A DNA stretch of 64,000 nucleotides from Rhopalosiphum padi. Lineage: Eukaryota > Arthropoda > Insecta > Hemiptera > Aphididae. A program made the position numbers and the translations under genes. The stretch is taken from NCBI RefSeq assembly GCF_020882245.1, contig NC_083600.1:13020001-13084000 (forward strand), given 5' to 3'. A model generated the notes under the pieces. It saw nothing but the letters and a program-made list of their open reading frames with translations, did not search any database and was not told where the DNA came from. This document shows positions 27,062 through 40,498 of the stretch, piece after piece (positions within the stretch are counted from its first letter, which is position 1; each line of letters opens with the position of its first letter).

Positions 27062-30000
27062 CTATATAATAATATTATTATATAATTTTCACTATTACAA
27101 AAAATATTTGAAAAGTATATATATCATGACAAAAATATATTAAATAAAAAATAGGTGTCTACATAGATGGGGTAGTGTTGGTTAGATAATGAGATTTTAG
27201 TATATACATATTGATCATTATAAATTTTGTGCTATTAACACAAAAGCAACATTTGCACGATTTATATATCATTATAATTTTGTATAAATATTAATACCAT
27301 CGTCGTTGTCATCTGTTGGTGGTGATGCTCTGCAACATCCCTTAAAAACACCTGTACAAGACAATATTATAGGTTTTCGGAAAATCCGAGGATGATTGTA
27401 TGATACATACATATTGTTTACTGTTTAGAAATAAACTGGTATGTTATGCTTGTATTAAAATATGGTTGATGCTCAGACGACGGCGATCGGTATCGACTAT
27501 ACGAAGCAATTGTACGTGTATATACGATTACGCGTCGGCGATGACGAATACCGAAATCGTTGTGACAAAGACGGAACACGTCGACCGCGTGCCCAGGACA
27601 CATGACAAATGACTGCGGTCAATTCGGACGGAGGAGAGTATAAATTGAAAAAAAAATACCAGCCGCTGTTCCTATATGTATAATGTTATACGGAGTTATA
27701 CGCATTCGAGACACAGAACGAGAAGAATGAACCGGTCTAGACGTTGTAACGTTATATTATTATCGCGCGAGCGCGTGTGTGTGTTTTTTTTTATATACTA
27801 TAGAGTCTCAAAATTAATTTGGATACACCGGGAAAGGTCACACGCGCGGCTTATGGAATTCAATAGTGCCCTTGAGACGTTCTTTTTGGGGCTGTACAAC
27901 GCGCCTGTATCTACCGTCCACATACGCATGTACTTATTGGTATGACAGTGACGATGTTAGACGTACTTGTAAGTGCATCACGCACAGGATTGTTTTTCAG
28001 CGATCGGTTTTTTCGCGAAAATCTCACAAAATTCCAATACATATGTTTATTATTATAAGTGAGCTGTGCTTGGCAGTTGACATACATTTTCTGTTATCTG
28101 TTGTTATATAAAATAAAAATGTTTCTGATGGAATCTTTGCGATTCGAATCCACCGTGATACAACGCAATATTTATTCATAATGATTATTATTATTTTATT
28201 GCAGATTCAGTCTTTAGCACACATACATACAGTATACACACACTCTTATTATGTGTATACATGGCATTTTCACATAATTACTGTTTGGTTCATCGATTAT
28301 TGTATGAAATAATATAATAAAATAATATATTATTATACATATTAAGCGAGGTGACTATTAGATCAGATAAAACTGACCTTTGTACATATTATATACCTGC
28401 ATACAGGCCTCTGGGTATTTATATATAATATGTAAATGTATTTAATTGCACGCTGCCACCAAGAGGTCTAAATAATGTCTCAGACCTAAACGCGTCACCA
28501 TGAATTAATCACAATCCAGAAAAAATAGTATTATATTATAATATTATCGTAATATTGTATAGTCCCAGTAATCATGGCTTTAATATAATAGTTTGTTGCT
28601 CAGTTGCAATCGTATGCACGCGTACAACATTATCAGATTTAATTTGTCACCCAGTGCAAAGACTCGAATGATGATAATAATACACTATAATAGGCATTGA
28701 TACAGTAATATATACCTGTAATATACCAATACGTCGCTATTATATATAGCATTGACTGTATTGCATATAATATAATTTAATACATTATAAATTACAAAAG
28801 TCAGTTTACCGCCAGCTTGTATTCTATAGATCTATATAATATATAAATAATATAGGTACATATTTATATATATTTGTATATACGCGGATACATTATAATC
28901 ATCGTAAAAAATCCCTCCCACACAAATGTAACTGTCGTACATCACACTCGTCATAAATCATGCATTTTTTTCCTTTTTGTTTCGGGTTGTAATTATAATT
29001 GTTATCGTTATTATATTATTAAATTTTTATTATTGGTTATCATGCGTGCGGTTCTGAACATGTTTCTATCCATTTTCGAATACATTGTATACATTTTTTT
29101 AGAATTTTATCATCATCATCATTATTATTATTATATTAGTATTTGTAGGTATTCGTATAATTTATATGATTCAATTATTGTGTTAGGGATCTATCAGCAG
29201 TAGAACGACAATATAACAATAATACGTCCATCTGATAAGTCGACTATCTCAATGTCAATTATTGCGCGGGGTGCGCGCCGGCGCAAGCTACACATGACGT
29301 AGGTAGAATACAGAAATGGGCTTTTCGTTTGTCTCTACTAATTGAGCGCGAAAACGGTATATTATTCGCGTAGTTCAGTAACATTTCTCTCTAGGCTGCG
29401 CGCCATCGCCAGATTTCGATCGGAGTCTATGAAAATCTTCTAGGAAAATAATTGACAGTCATCGATGCGTCGATCTTTGCCGCTGCTCTATCAATCAACC
29501 AGGATACGCATACGAAAGAAATGAAATCGTGATGGACCGCGAATGAAATCTATCGACTTCAATATCTAGTTTACGCAATCCGAGTTTCCTGTTGGTTTTT
29601 CTCCACCACACCAAACGTATGGCATGCATATGCGCAGGTGGACGTAAAAATACAGCATACCCAAAAAAGCGAAGAATGTATTTAGGTACTGTAATATTAT
29701 ATACAAATATCATAGTATAATATTATAATACCGACTTTATGGTCGCAGTTGGATCCCCAGGCACGCGACGAGACCATATCATGCGATATAATATAATATT
29801 TATAATAAGCTCCCGGAAAAACTGGTTTTGACAGCATTCATACATACATAATAATAATATTACCTACAAACGTGCGTTTTAATCGAATATCTCACTCGAT
29901 ATAAAATATATTATGGTGTCGCGTGTACCTACTGACATCGTCAGGCCATATCGGTTACTATCGTCTGTGTTCCACTCTATCACCCACCTCATCACCATAA

Positions 30001-31067
30001 TACTAACAAACTACTCAAAAATCAATTCCTCTAAGATCCATATAATATGTAAATTATATATACAAATTCAAATCATATTACCTATTTTATAAAAAATAAG
30101 TAGCGTGGTATAAACTTACTCATATTATCATAGTATTGTAACCCTGCACCTACATGTCCTACATCATCAGGTTTGGTCTTGTATACAATATAATAACACA
30201 GTACAGTATTTATGTATGATATGTTGAAACAAACGATATATCTAGAAAATTATTATTTATTAATTATTATCGACTTTATTACCAAAAATGAATATTATGC
30301 AAACATCTGACCTGAATGATGACAACAATTTAATCGTCTTTCGTATTAGCAAAGTAGAGTATGATACGTACTGATTAAGATGACTCGTAAACTATTTGCA
30401 CAATGCGAAATAATAAAATGTATTTGCGAGTTTATATACAGCTGAATTATGAATATTATTTATATACGGTTTTGATGGTTGTTAATCATATGAAATATGA
30501 TATGACTATAGGATTTCAAACAAATTTTTATCAAATACGTATAATTAAGTCTTTTCAATAATATATCTTAGTACGGTAAACAATCAAATTATTTTATGAA
30601 TACAACGCGCATTTTTTGAACAATTTTTATCGAAATCAGACTCAACAAAGACAGTCGACGCGCTTTAAACGAAAAATAAAATGTATACATAAATCACGCT
30701 TGACGATCATTATTTATGAACCGGCTTTTTTACCATCTCCGTTTCGCGTGATATATATATTTATATACCTTTTTTAGGTACCTATTATAATAACCATAGT
30801 AATATTGTAATTCTCACCATCGTCAATAATTATAATTATCAGCCATGTAGAAAGCGTTGTTGAAAACGAAAAATTAAAATTACTTATTAGTTGTATTGTT
30901 TTAAGAGTCGGCAACGACGTGTCGGCCGCGATCGACCACCCGCCGCCGCCGACTTATTACAACCCGATAATCGGTATATACTTTTTTGGGATCCCGCGGG
31001 TAACCAATCTAGCCATTTATCATCGGAACGTTGCAGTAATTGGGCCATATGGACAAGAAATATCGTG

Positions 31068-31095
31068 TTAATAATAATAATAATAATAATAATAA
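31068..31095. repeat. (TAA)n microsatellite
   Basis: About nine TAA units. An open frame crossing it gains an Ile run, which undermines that frame as a gene. Confidence 0.95.
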
Positions 31096-32980
31096 AGATA
31101 ATATTGTACACCATACGCGGACATTTTCGACACGAAGCCAATTATAATAATACGCGGCAACGACAACTCACACTCTCTGCGGACGTCTGCGCCCGCGTAC
31201 GTGTACAGACTAATAAAAATACCGCTTCGGAGAATAAAATGATGATCTATACGAAAACGATCGCTAGGTACGTCAATATAATTAACATATGCGACGAAGT
31301 TGCCAACGATGCACTTGCAGCTAATTCATTTTTAAAAGTGATAATATACGCAACACGCGCTTTCGTACACTGTATAATATAATTTTCTCAGTCCTACGTG
31401 TGTCAGTTGGTCAAATACTCGTATATTATAATATTATATTATAATCTTATAACGAGTCGAAAAGAAAATAATATGTTATTTTTTGGTATGCGTCATAATA
31501 TGGGTGTACGTCGTGCGAGTATATCTTTACCCCGGACATTAAACTGGAAGCTGGTGCGTTTATTATATAATAATAAATTATATTATGTAGGTCGATTGCG
31601 ATTCAGATTTAAATTATTAGGTGTTTCATCGTCTAATATAATTCTGCGCATTGGATCAATAAAGTGCAGTGGTCGGGAACCTACTGTTTATTATGTAGTA
31701 CGTTTAATGTTAACACTACAGCAGTTATTTCCACCCCCAAAAAATTAGTTTGATATTTCTACTGATCACTTATTTTTATGTAATGCAATACTTTTAACAT
31801 TATTGTTTTAATTTTTAATGTAGTATTTTTAATTTTCTTTATTAATTCACTTATTATAAGCATTTACCTATTCATTATTTGTAAGAGGTCATCATTATTT
31901 TCTTGATTTTTTTTCAGATAGCAGCCTTTTTCCATGTATTTATCTCATATATTATGTGGTGTATTTTTTGTAGAAACATTAAAAATTGTCTTATTAAAAG
32001 TTCATATTTGGTAATAATATCTAATCACTATATGTAAGATGTGACTTTAGTTTTTAATATAATATATGTAATTTGTGATACAGCATAAAGGTAGGCTAGT
32101 AAAGGTAGGTAGGTAGTTGCTAGTCGTTAATATCTAGCGTTTTATATTATTTCACTACATTGTACATTCAGTATACAGTATTGAGTACCTGTAATCTATT
32201 TCGACGCTATATTAATCACAACAGTCAACAATAATTAGCGTGTTACTTCCGATCGTACTGATATATAATAGTTATATAACGTATTATTACATATAAATAT
32301 ACAATAACTCCCAATTCCAAAAAATAATAATGTTACTATAATACTATATCAACTACCTATTACATTATCAGGTATATACGTACCAACGTCTAGAGAGTGT
32401 AGAAAATAACGCACTCGGATGACCGACTTTTGCGCTGCCGTGCCATCGAAGTACAATTCCAATAAAACATAATAAAATATATGATGTGTAGTACTAACTG
32501 TAATTGTAACAATGACGTATGTACGGGTAGGTCTATAACACAGGTAGATATCTGCTTGCCATGATAACAATCAATGCATGGCGAAATAATAATACCTGTC
32601 CTGTAATTGCGTTGTTTATATTTCTGAATTAATTTCAATAACGAAACAAACAAAAAAAAACGAACCGAACGCGAACGATCTATATAAATCATTACCTATG
32701 TATATATAATATACATGTGTACGATTCGATCGTCAGATATTGTTCTTGGGCATTCCGCAGGTGACGGTTGATCTGTGGCGGGTTGAAGAGGGGTGTGTGA
32801 GGGCGGTAAAACACACGGCTATAATATAATATATTACGCTGCTCATATCTACCTGACAAGACTATCGCGCGCAGGTTCGTGAACCAAAAAATCGAATAAT
32901 ATTTCATTCGTAGTCGTCGATTGCATCTAGCTATACCTATTATAATAATATACACGTATTAACGATAACTATACAACATT

Positions 32981-33301
32981 ATACGGAGTGATTCATTTAA
33001 AAAGCAACATACATTATTGTGAAAAAAAATGTCTTTACAGAGTTATTGTTGTAATTACCACCGTATTGTTTTAGACGGCGAAAATATCTATTTTTAGTTA
33101 AAACTTTCTTATGATGATATAATATCATGTTGGATTTTATAATCGTTATTAACAGAATACTTTTTTCGGACAGTTTTAGCTTAACGTTTAGTGAACAAAT
33201 ATGTGTAAGTGTACCTTGATAAAGCCGCAATAGAAAAATTATACTCTGCTCATGACTGACTAAACTTTAACTAAAGTCAGTTGAATAATATCACTCCGTA
33301 T
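32981..33301. mobile_element. Tc1/mariner-like MITE, TIR atacggagtgat (~321 bp)
   Basis: The perfect 12-bp terminal inverted repeat atacggagtgat lies at 32981-32992 and 33290-33301. If the outer TA is taken as target duplication, the element starts CGGAGTGAT and ends ATCACTCCG. The left end runs on as tcatttaaaaagc, which resembles the ends of mariner-type elements. A 77-codon open frame inside (32997-33230, minus) shows no transposase motif. It sits inside the 28-kb intron. Confidence 0.72.
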
Positions 33302-34278
33302 ATACGAGGAGAGAGAAAATCGCCTACCTACCAAATCACATATCATATAACAATTCCAATATGTAACTATACGTCTATATATAATTTTGTATGTGTGCGT
33401 GGGGTATACATGCATCGGCGACATTGATAATAATTATAAAGTTATCGCAGACGATCCTTACGTAAGTAATAATCTAAAAAGAAATACGCCACACTGCTGA
33501 GCTAATAATCCACGTGCAGCAGCCCCGCGTTTATCTCGGATCGAGATCGATACTACATTGCACCGCCAAACTAGCCAAATCCGAACAGCACGTCGGTTGA
33601 ATTTATTTTCTTATTTTTTATCGGACACCCCCACAATACTCTGCCGCCGACCGGCATTACGCGTGCATGGCGCCTCCCCGCGAGTACGCAGCCTTCTTCT
33701 GTATAACCAAATACATAATCACGACCGTACATAATAATATTATACAATATCATTACGCACGCGTTTTAACTCAGGTATATCGTACGTTAACATGGTATAT
33801 TACTACTGGTCACGAACTCGTATTATTCTAATAGACTAGGTATAAGTTGGTATATTTCGTTTTTTGATTCTATTGGTTTTCTACTTCCGCGCGCGCAGCG
33901 TATAACGTTAGGTATTTATATACATAAGTCGTTGTTATTAATACGATGACCTTCGCGAATGATGGCCACGGTAGCCTCGGTTCAACATAGTAGGGCAAAG
34001 AGGAAGAATCTTTTGGGCCCATTTGGCTTGTATTAGGTTATACTATTTGTATGGTTTCATACGGTCATGATTCACAGCCACTCTGAAGAATGCGGCTTTT
34101 CTATTTAATTAACAATATATTCAACCCAAAACTTGTGTTAAGACCAATACTCGTAATACCTAAATAATAATATTATTATATACATACTGGCTCGTTAGTC
34201 GTTTTGCGTAACACATAATGCAATTATCACAATGGCGCAATTTAAGTGTAAGTACTACGGTCCCTATATATATTAGAA

Positions 34279-34462
34279 CAGGGATCTTCAAACTACGGCC
34301 CGCGAACAAGTTTTAACCGGCCCGCAGCACCCATAGGACGGTAAATAAAATATAGATTATTATATAGATAATTAAAAATTATATGTGTTAATAAACTTAT
34401 GGCCCACTAAGGGCATTTGATATTTTTTGTGGCTCTTGAATATAAAAGTTTGGAGACTCTTG
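34279..34462. mobile_element. hAT-like non-autonomous element (~184 bp) with 8-bp TSD
   Basis: The left end is cagggatcttcaaact and the reverse-complemented right end is caagagtctccaaact (12 of 16 matching). The flanks are tattagaa (34271-34278) and tactagaa (34463-34470), an 8-bp target duplication with one mismatch, which is the hAT hallmark. The subterminal text cggcccgcg is also typical of hAT-derived short elements. No open frame is present. Confidence 0.78.
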
Positions 34463-37400
34463 TACTAGAATATAAATATATATATATTAGTATAATTCGA
34501 TTTTGGCAATATTGTAATGAGAAGAGGCGAGATTGTAAGAACAATTAAGATAATCCTGTGCCATAATTTATTTTACATAAGATATTTATATAGTTATACA
34601 TTGTTTGACATTTAAAAACATAACTTTATTTTTTTCTTCGGTAGTATAATATCTTACTCAAAACTTGCTACTCTGTTTATTTAATATAATTGAAAAGTCG
34701 TTATCAATCTTAGGTAAATCTTAAAATGTTAAGTTGAGGGCAACTTTTATTATTTTTTAATATTGATCATCACCTCTTAAAAAATATTTTTACTGCGCTT
34801 TTCGCCCAATCAAACTCGTATCTATAAGCTCGTTTTCAATTTCGTTAATATTATGATATTAAGTAAGGCTTAAATGCATTGAACTTGATGGGCCTATTAC
34901 AACTAAACTTGAAAGAACAATCTGTTTCTTGTAACATTGTAGCGGACACACGTTTTAGTTAATTAATGATATAATGTATATCATATAACACTAGAGATAA
35001 CTCCAGTGAAACGCTGGACAAAACAAAAAGAGGCTTCACACCTTTTATTAATGAAAATATAAATGTGTACATTATTTTTTTTAGTGGAACCGGACGTGAA
35101 TTTCTTATAAATAATTGTAATGTATATTTGTTGGATTACGAGTACGCGCGTATACAATGGTGACCTATTCACCCGATGCGATATTATTACGATTTGCTAC
35201 AAGCGTACAGTTTTGTTTTTACAACCCAAGCAGGTGATATTATTATTAAATATATGTATTATAAGATATGCGACCCGTCGTAGTATCTACGAGTATAGAT
35301 CGTTAAAATGAGAAAAAAAAGTTAATCCATTCAACCGAGTACGAATACCTACACTACCCATAAATAAATATATATATTAATATTACACATAATATCTGAA
35401 ACTGCATCGGATAGAGAAACGACACCGGTGCTTCGGCGGCCGCCTATGTATAATAGCCAGCGGTGAACATGTAATATATATATATATGTAATAAGTACCG
35501 AGAAAAACGAGATATAAATAATGGCGACGGTGGTGGAGTAAAAACTAATAATATCCAGGAGACGGGGCAAAAAAAAAAATAAGAAGGACCGTATATAATT
35601 GTGGACGGACGCATTTTTAACTAGCGGTTCGGGGCCGCATAAGATACCGCATATGTACCGTATATTCGTAATACTGCAGCAGGGTAAGAGAGAGATACTA
35701 ATCTAGGTTGCACTTGCTATCGCCGACCAGAGGCACCTGCCCCGGCGCGTCGCAATCGTCTTTACCTATACAATATATTATTATTATTCACCTGTCCCCG
35801 TTGATTTAAAATAAAAATGCTATTAAGACGGCGGCGGCACGGTGGTTCAGGCACGCGACTGCTTCGCTGTTTGCAGCTGATACAGTAACGCGGCGAATGA
35901 GCGCAACAGAGGCCATAACTTTCCGAATTTTAACGAGGCCAGTTCGTGCGTGTATATTATATTATTATATTATACAAGCAATTAGGTATACTAGTTGTGC
36001 GTTAAATTGAGGGAACGCAAATGTCTCCCGGTAAATTCATTAGGTTAGTTATGGCAATCCGCCGCTATTGAAATATTATCAAAATAACAACCTTTTTTCT
36101 AATCTCGTCCTGACCGACGGCGACGTTATTAAAATACATATCAAATACTGATGGTACACTGAAAAAACCTCGATAACCCTTATGCACATTATAAATTAAT
36201 ATATTGTACAACGTGTTGTTGATACCACCCTGGTGTAGAGTTAAGTACACACTGGCTACTATTGTGTATATTATTCGGGGTTACGTATTGTTTATTTTGG
36301 ATCCGAACACCAATGTTCATTGTTCATAAAATATATTATATTGTATCAGTGAAACCTTCAAAAACTGTCATAATGTCAAAAGATTTCAAATTCAATTTGT
36401 TTACTATTTATGTATAGCCCCAACTAGGGGTCTCCATATGGGTGACAATTTCAAATTGATTCGTACAATATTCGTATTCAACTTGCTACAAGAGTGTATA
36501 ATACTTAAATGGTAAATAACATCTAATACGTGTTATTTATTTCAAATATATAAATAAAATGTTATCAAAGATGGTTTTAATGGGGTTATTTTAATATATG
36601 CATCAAAATAACAAAAAAATAACATGTTATTATTTATTATATATTTAGATATTTTATTGTAATGTTCTAATTATGTAAACAAATGTGTTTATATAAAAAC
36701 TTTAAAAAGTGCATATGAAACAATCTTTCCTTTTTATTTTTGATAATATTATCCAACGTATAATAGGTACTCTACACTTATTATATTCGGTAAATATTTT
36801 ATAAGAAATAAAATGTTTGGAAAGAAATTGTTTTTACTCGTGAGAACGGGTGATTTAATCTGAAACAAAAATGTAAAAACAATTTTTTTCATATTCCTAG
36901 AAATAAGTAAAAAAATAATAATTTAGAAATGCCTTAACTTTGTTATCAGAATAGTAATTGCACATAAACTATATAATGCGTAGCTTTGAAAGCATTGTGT
37001 CAAGTATTTCAAAAGTAAAAAAAATGCAAATGCGTTTATGAAATTCGAGCCCTAAACTTGTAATATATTATCGAGTAACGCCTTTATATAATATAAGTAC
37101 AGTAGCCGGTCTCCGGGTCCTCTCGCACTCCTACCCCTTGCATACCGGTCGTTTGAAACCGCAGACAGAGTATAATACCGAAACATGATATCCGACCTAG
37201 AATGCGATTCGTCGACATTGCCGAACAATAATCGTATACGACGATCGCACAACTATAGTCAGTAATGCACGCCAGCCTGATTCGATTACTCGTGTCGGCA
37301 GCCACGACCTCACGACGAAAGCGCGCAGTAGAAGAAGAGACCGTATCGTTATAATACCGAGTATCGACATGTCAACTGGTTTACCTGACTCGGAGGCCCC

Positions 37401-37994
37401 GCGGTCAATCGTTGGCGCGCGTGTTACAGTCGTTCTAAAATTCCTTACCGGGCGACACGAGCACCCGTGGTTGTAATACGTATTTTGCCATATAATGATC
37501 CGTATATTACATTATTACACACGTATAATATAATATTTTATTATTATTATTATTATTCGTTTTAATCAAATGCATATTATACAGACATACAGTGATCTTA
37601 ACCGGCAGTCTTTGACGTTTACGACACGGTTCCCATGAGTCGCTTGCTAGTATAGATCACATACGTTCGCGCAACAATAATATTATAATATTATAACGTT
37701 CAAATACCAAAGACGGATAGATAGATAGAGAGAGAAAGACAGACAGAGAGAACGCTCCGGCTGTCTAAAGGGTCGGTCAAAAAGATAGCGTGTATATAGA
37801 GAAAACCAACGTTCGACCGGTCCTGCACGGACGCATACCTATATATTATTATGATGGTTATGACCGGCGTAACGGAGGCCGTAAAATATCGAATTTATAC
37901 TACCGATGAAAACATCAAGTCGTTTTATGGTCCGCGACCAGATCCTTGTTTCGACGCGATGTGACCTCTTCATCGGCGAAACGTTTTCCGAAAT

Positions 37995-38014
37995 CTATAT
38001 ATATATATATATAT
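37995..38014. repeat. (TA)n microsatellite
   Basis: Short perfect TA run in the exon B-C intron. Confidence 0.85.
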
Positions 38015-40466
38015 TATACCGTTACGTCGATGTATATATCAGTGTCCGAGAGGATAACGAATTATAATAGCCGGTATTATGACTGCTACGGAAAATCTAA
38101 CATATAATATGCTTATATACAATATAGGTAGGTACACCATAAATATTAATTTATCTGTGTTTAATATAATATAATAGATGTGTGTATCTATATATAAATG
38201 TATAGTGACCGGAACTATCATCGCATTATTTTGACCGGAATAAAGACTCCACGTGAACCATTTTATGAAAAGAAAAAATTGATTTTCAGCTATAAATAGA
38301 TCCTATTCACTAAGTCCATTTATGTGAAATCATCAATATGGGTTCTGTTGCAGCGAGCCGGGTGCGATGTGCGTTGTAAGTACCTACAGTAAGTAATGAT
38401 GACGAAACGAATAATCAATGCATTCGATCCGAGATAATAAAGTAGGTATGAATTATAATATTATAATACAATATACGTAGACATAATATATTTTTTTTAT
38501 TAATTCGTCAATAAATGAAGATAAATAATGATCGTTTTGTTTTTACATAGAGAACAGGCCTGTCTGCGCTAACATGAGTCTGAGTACATGAAGTTTTTTG
38601 ATGCTCGTAAAGAAATAACGTTACCGTAGTTACCGATGATAACATGATAAACCGCAATATTATCACGCATCGTAGTCAAGCGTTTGAATATAATATTAAT
38701 ATTATACTGCAATACTGCATTCCGTAATGACCATAATGTGTTCTGCTGGACAACGAAGGAGTTCAGTGGCAAATGACGACGACCACGATGTTCCCACGTG
38801 GAATCGCATACATACTCACTTGGACAATATAATGCAGGTGTACGCGAGTACCGCTGGCGGTTAAGAAAAGATTAAACTATGATATTGGTTTTTTAAATTT
38901 TTTATACACTCGCGACAAACCGATAGTAGCGCGCGTAATGTCAATAATAATTACAACAAATAATAATACATATTATTATAATATATGGCTATATCAGAGT
39001 ATACGTATAACGTGATGGGAGTGAGACGAAGTATTACGAGCGATACGCGTCCTAAGGGCGTCTGGAGACGATCGCACAATAATAATATATTGTTGTTTTA
39101 TAATTATTATTATTATTATATTATATTATATTGTCGTCTTCAAACGCATTTGTCTGCAGACGATATTATAGTGTACAGTATATAATAACGATATATAATG
39201 ACGATAATATTCGGATGATCCGCCGAGGCGACGACGTGCTGCAAGTACAGTCAGTGTTTTTCATATACATTATTACTATTATTGTTATACAATCGTTCCG
39301 GTCTTGGCGCCGGCTAAAACGGTAAGCAACGTGCCGCCGGCGGCGGCGAAATAACGAAATGTATACACATACATATTATATTATTATATACGCGCGCACA
39401 ACGCTCACACGGAGGCAACACCGCCAACACCGTCATATCAATGCATCCGACGTTGTAGTATAATAATGCTCGGGGGGCATTGGTTGGTATGTATGTATGT
39501 GTTTGTGCGTGTGTGTATATCATAAGGTACAATACACACTGCACCGTGGTTTATTATTTTATTATAAAAAGGTGGCGGCGCGTTCAATTATTATTATATT
39601 ATTATTACAGGACGCGGTCCGTATAGTCTTATGGCCGTGGCTAATACACATCATCACGTCATAGTGTGCGCATATATAAACTCATGCACACGATATGCAG
39701 GTATATTTAATATTATAGGTACACGATGATGATGATTATGACGATGATGATAATATAACAACGACAAAAAGAACTACTTACTACCCGAAGCGAAAAAATC
39801 CGGTTACTTATACCAATGCGCGTACATAATACATATATAAATCTCCTATCTCCCCTTAAGACACGACTGTCGATTATGTGATGAGTCTCCCACACGCGCA
39901 TTAGTTGTGCGATGTATGTATAACATATAAGTATATAATATTATACATAATATATACGGTAGAGTCCGTGTAATAATAAAATAACATAAGCGCCCAGTGT
40001 AGAAACGCGTTTTTTGACTTGAATACAATGCGCATTGCCGCGGTGCACCTCATAGTAATTCTTCGACTAATATATAAATTTACTGCATCGTATTATAACA
40101 CCCACGCTGCACCGGTTTAGCAGGTACGAAACACGCATTAGCTACTATTACCTATACATATACCATATTATATAATATTATGATTATTATTACGTATACA
40201 CGCGATTTCACCCTCTTCACTCTTCAGAGTCATTCGAGATATATTATAAGGTATAACGAGAAAAAAAAAATATTGCTACCTGTTGATGGGGTGTACCAGT
40301 ATAAATTTCGTGAAAAATTTCTTAGTCTCGGCGGGTTATTATAGATATTATATATAATATAATTGTATTTCGTGTCGGCAACATCTGCCGCGGTGATCTG
40401 TTTGTTCCAGAAATTACGGTATTGTCGAAATGTCGGTATCTATATACAAAATAATATTATACGCGA

Positions 40467-40498
40467 GTGTGTGTGTGTGTGTGTGTATGTGTGTGTGT
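40467..40498. repeat. (GT)n microsatellite, one interruption
   Basis: About 16 GT units broken once by an A. Minus-strand frames across it give His-Thr runs. Confidence 0.95.

Noticed and set aside
28141..28151. gattcgaatcc, similar to a tRNA B box
   Set aside because: No matching acceptor stem, D-arm or anticodon arm could be placed upstream, so it is not a tRNA.
30891..31382. 163-codon plus-strand open frame
   Set aside because: It runs through a TAA microsatellite giving an Ile run, has no domain, and lies deep in an intron. It is likely chance.
31667..31682. cagtggtcgggaacct, similar to a hAT terminal repeat
   Set aside because: No matching right end or target duplication was found nearby. 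It is at best a truncated fragment.
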